Shown piece by piece: positions 61,576 to 64,000 of a stretch of 64,000 nt of DNA. The translations under genes and the position numbers were made by a program. The notes below the pieces were generated by a model. The model searched no databases. It worked only from the letters and a program-made list of their open reading frames with translations, and had not been told where the DNA came from. Position 1 is the first letter of the stretch. Every line of letters starts with the position of its first letter. This DNA comes from Utricularia gibba (taxonomy: Eukaryota; Streptophyta; Magnoliopsida; Lamiales; Lentibulariaceae), in the NCBI GenBank assembly GCA_002189035.1, contig NEEC01000002.1:2108001-2172000 (forward strand). Reading direction: 5' to 3'.

Positions 61576-64000
61576 ATGGAGCCGGTGGCTGAAGGGTTGT
61601 GGGCGTTGTCGGAGTACCACGAGAAGAGAGGAGAGGTTGGAAAGGCTGTAAAATGCCTGGAAGCAATTTGTCAAAGCACGGTTTCATTTCTTCCCATCGT
61701 TGAAGTCAAAACAAGGCTTCAAGTGGCTGCACTTCTTCTCAAGCACACGCACAATGTGAACCATGCGAAATCCCACCTCGAGCGCGCGGCATGTATCTTT
61801 TAACAGCTTTTTTCGACTTTTTCGTTGATTTCGGGAGCTATTAATGGTTGTACTCATGCTGGAACTTTTTCTCGTGTTCTTAAGATGCGATGGTCGATGA
61901 GCGATTTAGTGTGTGTGAATTTGGAGTGTCAGTGATTGCGACGAAATGGTGACTTTACGTGTGCCGAATTATGAGTTGTTGTGGAAGCATTGCTTAATGG
62001 ATTCTCTCCCTGTATGCGGCATATTGTCTGCTGTCTTGAGCTCAAATTCATATGATGTTGTAATGGCTTGGTGCAGCAAATACTATTGAAGTCCATTCCA
62101 TCTTGCTTTGAGCTGAAGTGTCGAGCTTATAGCCTGCTGAGTCAATGTTATCATCTTGTGGGAGCGATTTCTTCTCAGAAACAGATACTCAACAAGGCCT
62201 TAGACCTTACTGTTGTGTCTGGAGATGGGTATTCCTGTTTACAGCACTTTCTTTGTTTGTTTTCCTTTATTTCCATCTATCTTTTTCTTCTTCGGTTGAT
62301 GGGCTAATGCTAGTTCACCGAAATCGAATGATGAGAGTAGCTAAAGCTTGTTAATTTTGCATGTGCTACCCGAACTCTGATCTTAAAGGTATTCTGGGAG
62401 GTTGTGGTCTTGTAACTTCAGTTCTCAGCTTGCGAACGCCCTAATAATTGAGGGGGACTACGATGGCTCGATTTCAGCACTGGAACAGGGATTCACTTGT
62501 GCAATGGAGATGGGTTATCCTGAATTGCAGGTTAGTTTAACTTTTGTAAAAGATTTTCCTATTTTATTATGTATCTCAAGGAGGACTAATAAGATACCTA
62601 GTGCAACTCTAAACATGCGTTCTCTCTTTTTATTTTTTAATATGATTCTTCTTTTGAATTTTGAGCTCCTTGTTATTTATTTTCATCATTTCTAGAGCTT
62701 CTACAGACCATTCTGTTATCCTTTATTTGGATTAGATGTTCTTTGCCACTTCAATGCTGCATGTCCGAGTGATGCAGTGGGAGAGCACAAGTCTTGTAGA
62801 AGAATCTGTTAACAGGTGCAATATGATATGGGAGTCCATCGATCCAGATATGGTAACAATCTTCTGCCATTGCATATTAGATATGTAGCAATCTATAGAT
62901 TCCCTAATGCTTTGTGGTCTTTTTCACTTCATTTTTTTTTTATGCCATAAAACTGAGTGTTCCTGTTTTTTGTCCTCTTCCACTATTTGAAGAGGCAACA
63001 ATGCCTTGGTCTGCTGTTTTATCATGAGCTGCTTCAATTGTTCTATTTATTGCGGATATGTGACTTCAAGAATGCTGGTCAACGCATCATCAATTTGGAA
63101 ACTGTGATGAGGACCGACTTGGAGAGAATGCAGAACATCCAAGAACTTAGGGATGAACTTAATGTGCTGAAACAAAGCCTTTCACGCACAGACTTACATT
63201 ATAAAGAGAGATCTGCTCTTTCCGATAAATGCCACAAACTAGAGGAGCAACTTACTGAGTACACGAGGTCAAATTCAGCTGGAAAAGCAACATTAGAACC
63301 TGCATATTTTGGGAACATTCAACGTGCATGTTCTGATAAACTGGAGCTGGCACCACCCCACTTGATGGAGAATGGCTACCAAAAAGTGCAGTCTATGCAC
63401 TGGTAGATCTTATAGTGGTTATTTTTAGTCGACCAAAAGGTCTTTTTAAAGATTGTCAAAAGAGGATCCAGTCTGGATTGCAAAGAATAAAAGGTTTGTT
63501 TTTCATTCACAATATGAAGTTTCTATAATATAGCAGCGTTTTTCGTGCATCTGCTAAACTAATTTACTTGCAGAAGAGCTAGTGCATCTTGGAATATCTG
63601 ATGGGGTTAAAGGTGGGGATTTCCGTATGTATTCATGGATCGATATTTTCCTGATATTATACTAATTTTTTCTGTGACGTGATGGATTCTGGAAGTAGAA
63701 GTGGAGTTGCAGCACTCTGCAATCTGGATGGCTGGAGTATATCTGTTGCTCGTCATGCAGTTTCTAGAAAACAAAGTAGCAATAGAGCTTACACGCACTG
63801 AATTTGTGGAGGCCCAAGAGGTTTATTTTTTTTCATCATTAATCTTCCCTTGGATTTAACTACAATGTTGATGCAATAATAAAACTGTTGTTTCTGCAGG
63901 CTCTATTGCAGATGAGAAGCTGGTTTCTTCGCTTTCCGACCATCCTTCAGGCTTGTGAAAGTACAATCGAGATGCTGAGGGGCCAGTATGCCCATTCTGT
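61576..64000 (+). CDS. SCC4: MAU2/SCC4 cohesin-loading factor, 5' part, one frame break
   Basis: Eight exons, the last cut by the window end: 61576-61788, 62077-62228, 62389-62530, 62736-62852, 62993-63493, 63574-63612, 63696-63820 and 63900-64000 onward. SCC4/MAU2 is a TPR protein that with SCC2 loads cohesin on chromatin. Marks: GLWALSEYHEKRGEVGKAVKCLEAICQS, KSIPSCFELKCRAYSLLSQCYHLVGAI, NALIIEGDYDGSI, SLSRTDLHYKERSALSDK, AYFGN, HSAIWMAGVYLLLVMQFLENKVA. Exon 5 breaks: after LELAPP the family frame (DGEWLPKSAVYALVDL) is lost, and one extra C in the CCCC run 63356-63359 restores it. The first intron begins GC rather than GT (61789-61790), with exon phase that fits the family only at this site. 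Confidence 0.93.

Overview
This is nuclear DNA from a flowering plant. The genes have short exons and GT-AG introns, the intergenic DNA is AT-rich, and the families are plant or angiosperm specific (BODYGUARD, COR27, tau-class GST, HIPP, RLCK-VII, MLO, TIC21, SHOOT GRAVITROPISM 2). The species cannot be fixed from the sequence. The window is gene-dense: 20 protein-coding genes, two of them cut by the window edges, plus one decayed gene copy. I rebuilt the exons by joining splice sites in phase and comparing the products with the known families.

Layout, left to right: an alpha/beta hydrolase (3' part, +); UDP-apiose/xylose synthase (-); a pepsin-like aspartic protease (-); a DUF1635 coiled-coil protein (-); a tau GST (+); a compact shugoshin (-); a nodulin-like MFS transporter (-); a two-HMA isoprenylated protein (+); dolichol kinase (-); a PBS1-like receptor-like cytoplasmic kinase (+); a double-stranded RNA binding protein (-); a BODYGUARD-type hydrolase (-); a decayed cyclophilin-40 copy (+); a COR27-like cold/light regulator (-); poly(A)-binding protein (-); TIC21 (+); a reticulon (-); PEX13 (+); MLO (+); SGR2 phospholipase (+); and the 5' part of the cohesin loader MAU2/SCC4 (+, runs off the end).

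These are mostly single housekeeping, membrane-trafficking, cell-wall or defence genes. I see no sign that they form a metabolic cluster or act in one pathway. Shugoshin and MAU2 both serve sister-chromatid cohesion but lie 50 kb apart. PABP/TIC21 and reticulon/PEX13 are close divergent pairs that may share promoters.

The most striking signal is technical or evolutionary. Seven otherwise well-conserved genes contain nine places where the family reading frame is restored by adding one G or C, usually inside a G or C run. This points to homopolymer errors in the assembly rather than seven separate pseudogenes, and it would corrupt automated gene models here. Other points are the colinear, intron-retaining cyclophilin-40 relic, an apparent GC-AG intron in MAU2, two MITE-like inverted-repeat elements, a degenerate motif array between dolichol kinase and the kinase gene, and very small coding exons in HIPP and shugoshin. 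I did not find a previously undescribed system.
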